Below, one piece after another: positions 15,813 through 26,901 of a stretch of DNA of 64,000 bases. The notes under the pieces were generated by a model. The model had not been told where the DNA came from. It ran no database searches and saw only the letters and a program-made list of their open reading frames with translations. The stretch comes from Streptomyces sp. HD (lineage in GTDB: Bacteria > Actinomycetota > Actinomycetes > Streptomycetales > Streptomycetaceae). Made by a program: the position numbers and the translations under genes. The stretch covers positions 1-64,000 of the forward strand of contig NZ_JAQMYP010000014.1 in NCBI RefSeq assembly GCF_028369295.1, read 5' to 3'. Each line of letters begins with the position of its first letter. Within the stretch, counting starts at the first letter, position 1.

Positions 15813-18800
15813 GTGAGCAGCAGGCCATCCCGAGGCGCTGCTCGCCTCGCAGCCATACTCGACGCGCTTCCCGATGCGTTGCTGCTGGTCAACGCCAATG
15901 GGACCGTCGTCAACGCCAACACCATCGCCCTGGAGGCCTTCGAGGCACCCGGGACCGCGTTGGTCGGGCGCGGGCTGCTCGATCTGCTGCCGCACTTCGA
16001 CTCCAAGCTCATCCCGGGGTCCATGCGGCGCCCCGATCACATGGACCCGCAGGGGCGGACCAAGCCGACCCGGATGATGGCCCGGCGGACGGACGGCAGC
16101 GAGTTCCCGGTCGAAGTCACGTCCGCGAATCTTGAGAACGGGCAACAGGCCTACGACGGCTACGGCTACACCGGTGACGAGCTGCTCATGCTCGTCGTGC
16201 GGGACCTCTCCGGGACCGTCGACACCGAGGCCGAGCTGGCTCGTTCACAGCGGCAGACCGAGATGATCCTGCGGGCCGCGTCCGAGGGTGTGGTCGGGAC
16301 CGACACCGACGGGCGGATCGTCCTCGTGAACCCGGCGGCCGCTCAGATACTGGGTTATCGGGCCAGTGACCTGGGGGGCCGGGAGCTCCACACACTCGTA
16401 CTCCACTCTCGTGCCGACGGGTCGCCCTTCCCGTACGAGGAGTCCGCGCTCGCCGACACCCTGCGCTCCGGGCGCAAGCACCGGGTGCGCGGGCAGGTGC
16501 TGTGGTCCAAGGGCGGGGACAAGGTCTCCGTCGATCTGACGACCGCGCCCGTGCGCGACGGGGACCAGCTCGTCGGCGCCGTGATGACCTTCGCCGACCG
16601 TCGGCCCTACGACACCCTCGCCGAGGAGAAGGAGGCCGCGCAGCAGCGGCACGAGGAGGAGCTGGAGCGGCTCGCCGAGGAGCACGCCTCCGAGCTGACC
16701 GCCCTGCGGCAGAAGCACGTGGCCGAGGTCGAGGAGCTGCAGGAGCGGCACCAGGAGGAGCTGGCCGCCGGTGAGGACCGGTACGCCGCGCTCGGGGAGC
16801 GGGAGAAGGACCGGTTCGAGGCGCTGGCGGCCCGGCACGAACAGCTGCTGACGCTGCTCGGGCGTTCGCTGCGCGGTCCGCTCGACGAGCTGCGCCGTGA
16901 GCTTGCCGCGCTCGCCTTGGACGACGCGGGGCAGTTGTGGCCCGAGGCCAACCAGGTGCTGCATCACCTGTCGGCCGGGTACTCGCGGATCACCACGCTG
17001 ATCGACAACGTCCTCGGGTACCAGCGGCTCGACACGGGTGGCGACACGGTCTCCCGTACCAAGGTGATGCTCGACGCCGTCGTCGCCGCGGGTGTCGACG
17101 GAGCCGTGGAGCTCATCGGACCGGGGCGGGTGCAGTTCGCCGTGCACGCGCCGCCCATCGAGGCCGAGGTCGACCCGCAGGCCCTCGCCACCGCGCTCGC
17201 GCATCTCGTCGCGGACGTCGCGGGGGTCGACGCGACCGGCAACGCGCCCGTGTCGGCGGGCGGTTACATGGACAACACCGTCGTCGTCGCGGCGGCGCAG
17301 CGCGGTGAGGTCGTACGGATCGAGGTGCGTGGGCCGTACGCCGGGGGAGACCCGGTGCACGAGCCGATCGTGCGCGGGATCGTGCGGGCCCACGGCGGTG
17401 TGCTGCAGACGCATGAGGTGCCGGGGATGAGCGGCAACGCGTACGTCCTCGAAGTGCCGATCGGGGCCGGGGCCGGGGCCGTTGTCGCCGACGCCGTCGA
17501 CCCCGCTGCCGGTGCGGCGAGTGAGGCAGCCGGGGCCGGTGACGGGACCGAGGGTGCCGAGGGCGGTGCCGCGCAGGGCGCCGGGAGCGGTCGGCGGCGG
17601 GCCCGGCGGTCCTCCGTGGACGCCTTCCTGGACAGTGGCGACGTGCCCGAGGCCGACGCGGGCGCCGATGCCGAGGGCGCGGCGCCCACCGGACGGCGGC
17701 GCAGGCGTGCGGCCCCGCCGGAGCTCTCCCAGGGCGCGGGGGACGGTGCCGGCGAGGTCTCCGGCGGTACGGGACGACGCCGCGGGCGTCCTGCCGAGGA
17801 CGGCGGGGACGGTGTCGCCGAGGGCGCCGTCGTCACGGCCGCCGAGCATGCGGCGGGCACTGCGGCCACCGGCAACGGCCTGGGCGGGACCGTGCCGCCG
17901 CAGGGCGTACCCGCGCCCACCGGACGACGTGCCCGGCGGGACGGGGAGCAGCACGCTCTGCCGCCCGCGCTGCCCGCGGGTGGTGACGGCGCCCAGCAGG
18001 CTTCCGCGCCCGGTTCGGGTACGGGTGCGGGTGCGGCAGCAGGCTCCGGTGACGCCGCTCAGCCGACCGGGCGGCGTCGGCGTGCCCTGGCGGCCGCGTC
18101 GGAGCGAGCTGCCGCGCAGGCGCAGGCTCAGGAGGCGGGGCCGCGGAAAGTGTTCGCGCTGCCGCCCGCCGAGGCGGACCGGGGTGGCGCGCCCGGAACC
18201 GAGGGGCAGGGTGGTGGCCCTGAGCCGAGCGCGGTTCCGGCACCCGCTGCGGCTGCGGCTACGGCTATGACTGCGGCGCCCGCTGCTTCGGCTGGGGCTC
18301 CCGCGCAGGTTCCGGGTGGGGTTCCGGGGCAGGCTCCGGGTCCGGGTCCGGGTGCCGTGCAGGCTCAGCAGCCTTCGGCGCAGGGCCACGCGCAGGCGCA
18401 CGGCCACTCGGCGGCTCCGGCTCCGGTTCCCGGGCAGGGCGCTCCCGCCGACGTCCTCGTCGACGAGGGCCGGCACGACGCCGTACCGCACGACCAGGCC
18501 GACGACCACACCCCGCCGCAGCCGCATCCGACCAGCGCGCCGACCGGGCGTCGCCGACGGGCCGTGGGCCAGCCGGCCGGTGCGACCAGTGCGGCCGGGA
18601 CGTCTGCGCAGGAGGTCGCGGCGCAGAGCGGGCAAGGGCAGGCGCAGGCGCAGGGCGTTCCGGCGCAGGCCGCCGCCGCTCAGGAGACCGGGCAGACGGC
18701 TTCGGGGCAGGTGGCTCCGGGGCAACCGGTGCAGGGGCAGCCCCGCCCGGTGCCCGGTCAGGCCGCGGCCGCGCAGGCGGTTCCGGGGCAGGCCCTGCCC

Positions 18801-20363
18801 GCCGAGGCGCCCCCCGGTCAGGGCGTACCCGCGCTGGGCGCGCCTGTCCAGGGCGCGCCGGTCCAGGGCGCCCCGGCCCCGCAGCCGTGGCCCGCTGCCG
18901 ACGACACGCCCGGCGCCGGGACCGCCGTACCGTCGAACGGCGCCGCCGCACCCGTACCGCCGAATCCGGCCGCCGCTCAGCAGGCCCAGCCCCAGCCCGC
19001 CCCCGGCACGCCGGCTCCGGGCACGCCGCTGCCCGCCGAAGCGGTTCCGGCCGCCCAGCAGCAGCGTGCGGCGCAGCCGCTCCCGGCAGAGGCCGCCGCT
19101 CCGGGTGCGGCCGGGGCCCCCGTCGACCCGAACTCGACGCAGGGGCGGGCGATCAGTGTGCGGACCTTGGGGCAGGGGGTGCCGTTCACGCGGCAGGCGG
19201 CGCAGGTGCAGCAGCCCTCGCAGCCCGCGCTTCCGCAGGCGCCTCAGCCGTCACAGACGTCGCAGTCGTCGGCCACGCCTCCCCCGCATCAGACCGCGGG
19301 CGGCGGACGGCGTCGCAAGCTGGGTACGCCGCCCGACCCCGCCGCTCGGGCGTCCGCCTCGGCGGAGCAGACGGCACGGCCGCATCCGCCGGCCGAGAAG
19401 CCGGTGCCCGCGCAGCCGGCGCCCTCCCAGCAAGTGCCCGCGCAGCCGTCGCTCGGCGGGCAGCAGCAGCCGTCGCTGGCCGGGCAGTCGCGGCTGGCGC
19501 CGTTGACCGAGGGTGCCGGGCGGTCGTACGCCATAGGCGCGCCGGACGAGAACGCCGCAGAGGGGCCCGAGCCGCTGGACGGGCCGGGCGGCGCCATCGA
19601 GGTGGCCGACACACCGCGCCCGCAGCCGTTGGACGACGAGCTGCCGCCGGAGCCGCTCGACAACCCGCGTCGGCTGCTGGTGTGGCCCGCGCCGGATGTG
19701 ACGACCCAGCAGGCGCTGAGCGACCGCGGCTACCGGCCCGTCATCGTGCACTCGCGCGAGGAGGTCGACGCACAGATCGCGGCGTTCCCGGCCGCGCTGT
19801 TCGTCGACCCGCTGACCGGGCCGATCACCCGGACCGCGCTGCAGTCTCTGCGGCAGGCCGCCGTCGCGGCCGAGGTGCCGGTGATGGTGACGGCGGGGCT
19901 CGGACAGGCCTCGCGGGAGGCCGCGTACGGCGCCGACCCTGCCGTACTGCTGAAGGCGCTGGCGCCTCGGGACAGCGAGCAGCACCCGCCGCGCGTCCTG
20001 CTCATCGAGGAGCATGCCGAGATCGCGCTGGCGCTGACGGCGACGCTGGAGCGGCGCGGGATGCAGGTGGCACGGGCCGCGAGCGACACCGACGCGGTGA
20101 CGCTGGCGGGTGACTTCCGGCCGAACCTGGTCGTGATGGACCTGATGCAGGTGCATCGCCGCCGGGCCGGGATCGTCGACTGGCTGCGCGCGAACGGGCA
20201 GCTCAACCGCACCCCGCTCGTCGTCTACACCGCCGCCGTCGACCAGGCCGACCTGCCGCGCCTGGCCTCCGGCGAGACGGTCCTGTTCCTCGCCGAACGG
20301 TCCACCAGCGCCGAGGTCCAGGCCCGGATCGTGGACCTGCTGTCGCGGATCGGCACCAACTGA
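15813..20363 (+). CDS. PAS-PAS / degenerate histidine kinase / receiver protein with a very long disordered linker
   Basis: 1516 residues from a GTG with a strong ribosome site. Two PAS domains (about 10-130 and 145-265), a Glu/Arg-rich coiled coil (about 265-345), then a HisKA-like helix where the H-box reads GRSLRGPL, so Arg stands where His is expected. A weak GHKL-like segment follows to about 550. About residues 560-1270 are Ala/Pro/Gln/Gly-rich with recurring (P)TGRRRR-type basic motifs. The C-terminus (about 1390-1510) is receiver-like (VLLIEEHAEI, VVMDLMQ). It probably scaffolds or senses rather than phosphorylates. Cytoplasmic; partners unknown. Confidence 0.85.
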   Translation: MSSRPSRGAARLAAILDALPDALLLVNANGTVVNANTIALEAFEAPGTALVGRGLLDLLPHFDSKLIPGSMRRPDHMDPQGRTKPTRMMARRTDGSEFPVEVTSANLENGQQAYDGYGYTGDELLMLVVRDLSGTVDTEAELARSQRQTEMILRAASEGVVGTDTDGRIVLVNPAAAQILGYRASDLGGRELHTLVLHSRADGSPFPYEESALADTLRSGRKHRVRGQVLWSKGGDKVSVDLTTAPVRDGDQLVGAVMTFADRRPYDTLAEEKEAAQQRHEEELERLAEEHASELTALRQKHVAEVEELQERHQEELAAGEDRYAALGEREKDRFEALAARHEQLLTLLGRSLRGPLDELRRELAALALDDAGQLWPEANQVLHHLSAGYSRITTLIDNVLGYQRLDTGGDTVSRTKVMLDAVVAAGVDGAVELIGPGRVQFAVHAPPIEAEVDPQALATALAHLVADVAGVDATGNAPVSAGGYMDNTVVVAAAQRGEVVRIEVRGPYAGGDPVHEPIVRGIVRAHGGVLQTHEVPGMSGNAYVLEVPIGAGAGAVVADAVDPAAGAASEAAGAGDGTEGAEGGAAQGAGSGRRRARRSSVDAFLDSGDVPEADAGADAEGAAPTGRRRRRAAPPELSQGAGDGAGEVSGGTGRRRGRPAEDGGDGVAEGAVVTAAEHAAGTAATGNGLGGTVPPQGVPAPTGRRARRDGEQHALPPALPAGGDGAQQASAPGSGTGAGAAAGSGDAAQPTGRRRRALAAASERAAAQAQAQEAGPRKVFALPPAEADRGGAPGTEGQGGGPEPSAVPAPAAAAATAMTAAPAASAGAPAQVPGGVPGQAPGPGPGAVQAQQPSAQGHAQAHGHSAAPAPVPGQGAPADVLVDEGRHDAVPHDQADDHTPPQPHPTSAPTGRRRRAVGQPAGATSAAGTSAQEVAAQSGQGQAQAQGVPAQAAAAQETGQTASGQVAPGQPVQGQPRPVPGQAAAAQAVPGQALPAEAPPGQGVPALGAPVQGAPVQGAPAPQPWPAADDTPGAGTAVPSNGAAAPVPPNPAAAQQAQPQPAPGTPAPGTPLPAEAVPAAQQQRAAQPLPAEAAAPGAAGAPVDPNSTQGRAISVRTLGQGVPFTRQAAQVQQPSQPALPQAPQPSQTSQSSATPPPHQTAGGGRRRKLGTPPDPAARASASAEQTARPHPPAEKPVPAQPAPSQQVPAQPSLGGQQQPSLAGQSRLAPLTEGAGRSYAIGAPDENAAEGPEPLDGPGGAIEVADTPRPQPLDDELPPEPLDNPRRLLVWPAPDVTTQQALSDRGYRPVIVHSREEVDAQIAAFPAALFVDPLTGPITRTALQSLRQAAVAAEVPVMVTAGLGQASREAAYGADPAVLLKALAPRDSEQHPPRVLLIEEHAEIALALTATLERRGMQVARAASDTDAVTLAGDFRPNLVVMDLMQVHRRRAGIVDWLRANGQLNRTPLVVYTAAVDQADLPRLASGETVLFLAERSTSAEVQARIVDLLSRIGTN

Positions 20364-20585
20364 CGCAGCACCGCCGCGACTTCGGGCCGTGGGGTTGTGC
20401 GGGCCGCGGTGCCGGTGACAGGCAGCGTGACGAGTTGTACGACGGTGACGGTGCCGCACGGCCGTCGGCCGTACGGCGGTGCGGGCGTTCCACGGCGGCG
20501 GGCGCTCCACAGCGGTGAAGCGCTCGACGGCGGTGAAGCGCTCGACGGCCGGGACGAGGTCGCCCCGGCCGTCGACGTATGTGGG

Positions 20586-22241
<1,656 letters not shown>

Positions 22242-22415
22242 GGCGTCCTCCCGGGGGCGACATTGCCTACGCGGTGGTATGGGATGCGCTGATTCTGCTC
22301 ACATACCGCTTGGTATGTCACTAGGTGCCGCTGATCGATCAAGTCACGTTGACAAAGACAGCCTGTCTGGGGGGCGGCCGGCTCCAGGGGGCGGGGCTTG
22401 CGCCGACCCAGTCCC

Positions 22416-22985
22416 CTATCGGGCGAGGCCCAGCTCGGGATCCTCGCGCAGCTTGCCCAGCGCACGCGACACGGCCGACTTCACCGTGCCCACGGACACC
22501 CCGAGCACCTCGGCCGTCTGAACCTCGCTGAGGTCCTCGTAGTACCGCAGGACGACCATCGCCCGCTGCCGCGCCGGCAGCCGCATGATCGCGCGCCACA
22601 TGGCGTCGTGCAGCGCCTGCTGCTCGGCCGGGTCGTCGTGCCGGCCGGGCGCGGGCTCCGGCTCGGGCAGCTCGTCGCAGGCGAACTCGTCGACCTTGCG
22701 CTTGCGCCACTGCGACGTCCTTGTGTTCAGCAGTGCCCTGCGCACATAGCCGTCGAGCGCACGGTGGTCCTCAATGCGCTCCCAGGCCACGTATGTCTTG
22801 GCGAGTGCGGTCTGCAGCAGGTCCTCCGCGTCGCTCGGGTTCGCGGTCAGCGACCGGGCGGTACGCAGCAGCACCGGCTGACGGGCCCGCACATACGACG
22901 TGAAGGAGGGGTACGTCGCGTTCGGAAAGGTCTGCCTCGCCGATGTAGCGGCCTCGGAAGCGCTGGTGCAGACGGGTGTGGTCAT
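22416..22985 (-). CDS. SigE-family (ECF) RNA polymerase sigma factor
   Basis: 189 residues. Region 2 (about 28-95: TARSLTANPSDAEDLLQTALAKTYVAW, ALDGYVRRALLNTRTSQWR) and region 4 (about 125-180: LPARQRAMVVLRYYEDLSEVQTAEVLGVSVGTVKSAVSRAL) are joined by an acidic Pro linker. The pattern matches the streptomycete SigE-family group. No anti-sigma gene is adjacent, so control is not evident. Confidence 0.9.
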   Translation of the reverse strand: MTTPVCTSASEAATSARQTFPNATYPSFTSYVRARQPVLLRTARSLTANPSDAEDLLQTALAKTYVAWERIEDHRALDGYVRRALLNTRTSQWRKRKVDEFACDELPEPEPAPGRHDDPAEQQALHDAMWRAIMRLPARQRAMVVLRYYEDLSEVQTAEVLGVSVGTVKSAVSRALGKLREDPELGLAR

Positions 22986-23131
22986 GGCTCCACGCTATGA
23001 GCGACCCCTCCTTGAGCGGATCGGCCGCAGGTGCCGAAGAAGCGTCCGCCTCAGGTTGTAGGGGTGGGGCTCACTCCACCTCCTGAAGGTGGACGAGCGG
23101 GGGACACCTACTGCGGGATTACCCCTGGGGG

Positions 23132-24298
23132 TCATCCCTCGGCGGCAAGCACCAGACCCGACGTCGGCACGCCCGTACCGGCCGTCACCAGCACCCGTCC
23201 CGCCCCGGCTATCTGGTTCACGGACGTACCCCGCACCTGCCTCACCCCCTCCGCGATTCCGTTCATCCCATGCAGATACGCCTCCCCGAGCTGCCCCCCG
23301 TGGGTGTTGAGCGGCAGCCGCTCCTCGGCCACGAAGTCGGCGGCCTCTCCCTTTCCGCAGAACCCGAACTCCTCTAGCTGCATCAGCACGAACGGCGTGA
23401 AGTGGTCGTAGAGGATCCCCACGTCGATCTCCCCCGGCCCCAGCCCCGCCGTCCGCCACAGCTGCCGCGCCACCACGGCCATCTCCGGCAGGCCGGTGAG
23501 GTCGTCCCGGTAGAAGCTCGTCATCTGCTCCTGCCCCCGGCCGGCCCCCTGGGCCGCCGCCGCTATCACGGCCGGTGGATGGGGCAGGTCACGGGCCCGG
23601 TCGACGGACGTGACGACGAGCGCCTGGCCGCCGTCCGTCTCCTGGCAGCAGTCCAGCAGCCGCAGCGGCTCGACGATCCAGCGCGAGGCCGCGTGGTCGG
23701 CGAGGGTGATGGGTCTGCCGTGGAAGTAGGCGGCCGGGTTGGTCGCCGCGTACTTGCGGTCCATCACCGCCACATGCCCGAACGCCTCAGGCGTCAGTCC
23801 GTACGTGTGCAGATACCGCTGGGCCGTCATCGCCACCCAGGACGCCGGTGTGAGCAACCCGAACGGCAGCGACCAGCCCAGCGCCGCGCCTTCCGCCGAC
23901 GGCTCCCGGTGCCGCACCCCCGAGCCGAAGCGCCGCCCCGACCGCTCGTTGAACGCCCGGTAGCAGACCACCACCTCCGCGACCCCCGTCGCCACGGCGA
24001 GCGCCGCCTGCTGGACGGTCGCGCAGGCCGCGCCCCCTCCGTAGTGGACGCGGGAGAAGAAGGACAGCTCACCCATCCCGCAGGCCTGGGCCACAGTGAT
24101 CTCCGGGCTGGTGTCCATCGTGAACGTCACCATCCCGTCCACGTCCCCCGGCGCCAGCCCCGCGTCGTCCAGCGCGGCCCGCACCGCCTCCACGGCCAGC
24201 CGAAGCTCACTGCGCCCCGAGTCCTTGGAGAACTCGGTGGCCCCGACACCGACAATCGCCGCCTGCCCGCCAAGGGCATCCCGCCCGCGCACGCTCAT
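23132..24298 (-). CDS. Ltp2-like thiolase-fold aldolase (lipid-transfer protein family)
   Basis: 388 residues of the SCP2-thiolase-like family: AAIVGVGATEFSKDSGRSELRLAVEA at the N-terminus, HYGGGAACATVQQAALAV in the middle, and a C-terminal thiolase half with ILYDHFTPFVLMQLEEFGFC and NTHGGQLGEAYLHGMNGI. Ltp2-type members lack thiolase chemistry and act as retro-aldolases on beta-hydroxyacyl-CoA, binding the DUF35 domain of a ChsH2-type partner. Gene order and 4-bp overlap with the MaoC gene support that complex. The substrate in this organism is unknown. Confidence 0.85.
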   Translation of the reverse strand: MSVRGRDALGGQAAIVGVGATEFSKDSGRSELRLAVEAVRAALDDAGLAPGDVDGMVTFTMDTSPEITVAQACGMGELSFFSRVHYGGGAACATVQQAALAVATGVAEVVVCYRAFNERSGRRFGSGVRHREPSAEGAALGWSLPFGLLTPASWVAMTAQRYLHTYGLTPEAFGHVAVMDRKYAATNPAAYFHGRPITLADHAASRWIVEPLRLLDCCQETDGGQALVVTSVDRARDLPHPPAVIAAAAQGAGRGQEQMTSFYRDDLTGLPEMAVVARQLWRTAGLGPGEIDVGILYDHFTPFVLMQLEEFGFCGKGEAADFVAEERLPLNTHGGQLGEAYLHGMNGIAEGVRQVRGTSVNQIAGAGRVLVTAGTGVPTSGLVLAAEG

Positions 24299-24897
24299 GC
24301 CGGGTCCTCCGGGGCCTCCGGGGCCTCCGGGGCCTCCGGGGCCTCCGGGGCCTCCGGGGCCTCGGTGCCTGTGGCCGGTGCGGGCGTGGTGGGTGCCGAT
24401 TCCGTCGCCGACCTCGTCGTCTCCGGTGACCTCTGTGCCTCTGGTGACTCCGGTAGTTCCGGTGGTTCCGGTGGTGGTTCAGCCGACCCCAGAGACCCCG
24501 ATGCCCCCAGCGACCCCGGTGGGACCGTCACCGTCACCGTGCCGGTGACGTGCTTGCCGATGCCATTGGCCCCGACCACTCGTACCGTCGCCGTGTCGCC
24601 GTCGACCTCCTCGACTCTGCCCGTCAACACCATCGTGTCCCCCGGGTAGTTGGGCGCCCCGAGCCGTATGGCCACCTTGCGCAGCACGGCCGTCGGTCCG
24701 AAGTGGTCGGTGATGTAGCGGCCGACCAGGCCGTTTGTCGTCAGGATGTTCATGAAGATGTCCGGGGAGCCCTTCTGGCGGGCCAACTCCGCGTCGTGGT
24801 GCACGTCCTGGTAGTCCCGGGAGGCGAGGGCACCGGCGACGATCAGCGTGCGGGTGATCGGGATCTCCAGCGGGGGCATCTCGTCACCGGCGTTCAT
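24295..24897 (-). CDS. MaoC-like hydratase (ChsH1-like) with a repetitive tail
   Basis: About 200 residues from ATG 24897 with GAGGAGGGG upstream. The N-terminal 130 residues form a single hot-dog MaoC domain: RTLIVAGALASRDYQDVHHD holds the catalytic Asp/His pair, followed by FMNILTTNGLVGRYITDHFG. The tail from about residue 125 is Pro/Glu/Ser/Thr-rich and ends in tandem EAP units. It overlaps the upstream DUF35 fusion gene by 14 bp and the downstream Ltp2-like gene by 4 bp. It probably pairs with the MaoC-like half of the upstream protein to form an active enoyl-CoA hydratase. Confidence 0.85.
   Translation of the reverse strand: MNAGDEMPPLEIPITRTLIVAGALASRDYQDVHHDAELARQKGSPDIFMNILTTNGLVGRYITDHFGPTAVLRKVAIRLGAPNYPGDTMVLTGRVEEVDGDTATVRVVGANGIGKHVTGTVTVTVPPGSLGASGSLGSAEPPPEPPELPESPEAQRSPETTRSATESAPTTPAPATGTEAPEAPEAPEAPEAPEAPEDPA
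24307..24364. repeat. 9-bp tandem repeat in the MaoC gene 3' end
   Basis: About six near-perfect copies of GGGGCCTCC encode the (EAP)n tail on the minus strand. The period is a multiple of three, so copy changes keep the frame. Confidence 0.9.
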
Positions 24898-25915
24898 GTG
24901 TCCCCTCCTCAGCACACCAGACCGGCAGCACCAACTCCTCCTCGTACTCCCGGAATTCGAGCCGCACCGGCAGCCCGATGCGCACCTTGTCGCACGGCAC
25001 CCCCACCACATTGCCGATCATCCGCACTCCCTCGGCCAGTTCGACCAGGCCGACCGCGTAGGGCGGGTCGAAGGCCGGGAAGGGCGGGTGGTGCATCACG
25101 ACGTACGAATAGACCGTCCCCTCACCGCTCGCCTCGACCGTGTCCCAGTCCAGGCCGCCGCAGGCGTTGCAGCCGGGCAGCCAGGGGTGGCGCAGGGTGC
25201 CGCAGCCGGTGCAGCGCTGGATGAGCAGTCTGCGGCGCTGGACGCCCTCCCAGAAGCCGGCGTTGTCGCGGTTGACGACGGGGCGGGGGCGGGCGGGTTT
25301 CTGCGGCCGGCCCCCGTCGTCCTGCTCCGATGGCTTCTGCCGCCGACCGTCGGCGCCCTGCTTTGACGGCTTTCGTTGCCGGTCCGGCTGCCCTGCCCGG
25401 CGTATGGGTGCGTACTTGAGGATGCGGAAGCGGTGTGTACCCGCGAGGTCGGGGCCGACGTGGATGTCCATGCGGGTCGTGACGAAGTAACCCGTGCCGA
25501 GCTTCGTGGTCTTCCTCTCCGACACCGACTCGATCATCGAGTCGAAGGTGATCTCGTCCCCCGGCTGCAGGGGGCGCAGATACTCCTGCTCGCAGTCGGT
25601 GGCGACGACCGAGGTGTAGCCCGCCTCGTCGAGCAGGCCGAGCAGCTCGTCGTACGCGTGTGTGCGTGCCGTATGGCCGGAGAGGCCGGCCATGGTCCAC
25701 GCCTGGAGCATGGTGGGGGGTGCGATGGCGTCCGGCCCCAGATACGCCGGGTTGGTGTCACCCATCGCCTCGCACCAGTGCCGGATCATGGGCGCGTTGA
25801 CGGGGTCCCGGCCCGCGCGTGCCACAGCGGCCGACTGCCCCTCGTACGCCTTCAGCCGCGCCTCGAACTCCTCGCCCGCTTCCACCCGCTGGCTCGCCTC
25901 CGGCCCGTAGCTCAC
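24884..25915 (-). CDS. bifunctional MaoC-like N-terminal / DUF35 OB-fold protein (ChsH2-like)
   Basis: 343 residues. The N-terminal half is a FAS1/MaoC-type hot-dog domain (IRHWCEAMGDTNPAY, then QEYLRPLQPGDEITFDSMIESVSERKTTKLGTGYFV). A charged low-complexity linker of QKPSEQ-type units (about 178-212) joins a DUF35 domain: a rubredoxin-like zinc ribbon CTGCGTLRHPWLPGCNACGG and an OB-fold (YSYVVMHHPPFPAFDPPYAVGLVELAEGVRM). This is the ChsH2 domain order: the hot-dog half pairs with ChsH1 and the DUF35 half recruits the Ltp2 aldolase. It is first in the three-gene overlapping operon. Confidence 0.88.
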   Translation of the reverse strand: MSYGPEASQRVEAGEEFEARLKAYEGQSAAVARAGRDPVNAPMIRHWCEAMGDTNPAYLGPDAIAPPTMLQAWTMAGLSGHTARTHAYDELLGLLDEAGYTSVVATDCEQEYLRPLQPGDEITFDSMIESVSERKTTKLGTGYFVTTRMDIHVGPDLAGTHRFRILKYAPIRRAGQPDRQRKPSKQGADGRRQKPSEQDDGGRPQKPARPRPVVNRDNAGFWEGVQRRRLLIQRCTGCGTLRHPWLPGCNACGGLDWDTVEASGEGTVYSYVVMHHPPFPAFDPPYAVGLVELAEGVRMIGNVVGVPCDKVRIGLPVRLEFREYEEELVLPVWCAEEGTHERR

Positions 25916-26196
25916 CGTCGTCCCCTCACCCTCATCGCCCCACGGCGTATCGCAATGTCACTTCTGGTACACCGCGACCACCGATCCGGTTCCCACCCGG
26001 CTCCGGAAACTTCGGGACAGACCCCTAGAGAGATTTCTGACTGTCCGTCAGATACGACGCACTGTCAAGGCCGACGAAAAACGCCTGCGCGGCGGCACCG
26101 AAGTACCGCCGCGCAGGCGCGTTTCACCCCACAGAGCACACCCGACACAATCCGAGGGAGCCGATGCCTGAGCACCGGGGCACCGGCCCCCTCAGC

Positions 26197-26523
26197 TCAC
26201 CACCAGAGCGGCGTGAAGTTGACGGACGTGTTGTCGTTGCCCTGGTTGACGGCCGTGAACGCCGAGCCGTTGACCTGGGCGGTGTTGCTCTGGTTCGAGG
26301 CGCCGGAGCCGGTCGCCTGCTGCTGGGTGGTGGACGAGGTGCCGTAGTTGTCGCCGCCGACCCCGCTGCCGAGGAGGCCCTGGGCGGCGTTCGTGACGGC
26401 CGCGCTGGATCCGTTGTCCGCGATGGCGCCATTGTCCGCCGTCGCGACGCCGGAGAACAGGGCGACAGCGAGCGGAAGGGCGGAGACGGCGGCGATGACG
26501 CGGGCGGTACGGATGCTTGCCAT
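26197..26523 (-). CDS. small secreted Asn/Ser/Gln-rich protein
   Basis: 108 residues from ATG 26523 with GGAGGAAC upstream. A clear signal peptide (ASIRTARVIAAVSALPLAVALFSGVATA) is followed by a mature part of about 80 residues rich in Asn, Ser, Gly, Thr and Gln, with repeated N-T/S-A-Q/F patterns and no cysteine, ending FTPLWW. The composition recalls surface-active or amyloid-like streptomycete proteins, but it is neither a chaplin nor a rodlin by motif. Function unknown. Confidence 0.75.
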   Translation of the reverse strand: MASIRTARVIAAVSALPLAVALFSGVATADNGAIADNGSSAAVTNAAQGLLGSGVGGDNYGTSSTTQQQATGSGASNQSNTAQVNGSAFTAVNQGNDNTSVNFTPLWW

Positions 26524-26875
26524 GTTTGTTCCTCCAGAACACGTGCGCCCAGGCTCCCCGCCGGACGCATAGATAGTGCATGAAGTACTGGTCATCCCAA
26601 GGCAGTTGGCCGACCGCCTCGGAGTCGTTCACGACGTCGCGAGATCAGAGTTGCCCACCGAATCCCCGGCGAACCACCCCGGAAGCCTCGATTCGCCCTG
26701 AAGCGTGATGACAAGTCGATAAACCCCTTTCGCCACTCCTTCCTCCCGGGTCGGGGCAGTACGGACAGCTCCACCCCAGGGCCCACAACGGGGTAAGCGT
26801 TCCTGCGCACTTCCGGCCAATCTCCGCCACCCGGCGAGTCGCCCGGCGGGTCACACCCATTTCCCCTTTCTTTTT
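26524..26875. other. intergenic region
   Basis: About 350 bp between the divergent small secreted protein gene and the Prim-Pol gene. No open frame here looks coding and no strong hairpin was seen; it presumably carries both promoters. Confidence 0.5.
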
Positions 26876-26891
26876 TCGAACACTCGTACGA
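26876..26891 (+). promoter_or_regulatory. possible LexA (SOS) box
   Basis: TCGAAC-ACTC-GTACGA differs by one base from the actinobacterial SOS palindrome TCGAAC-N4-GTTCGA. It ends 10 bp before the Prim-Pol ATG, a position where LexA binding would block expression. Confidence 0.45.
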
Positions 26892-26901
26892 AAATGGAGG
26901 C

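Noticed and set aside
16245..18725. An 826-codon minus-strand frame
   Set aside because: Antisense to the PAS/receiver gene; Arg/Leu/Gly-rich without recognisable domains.
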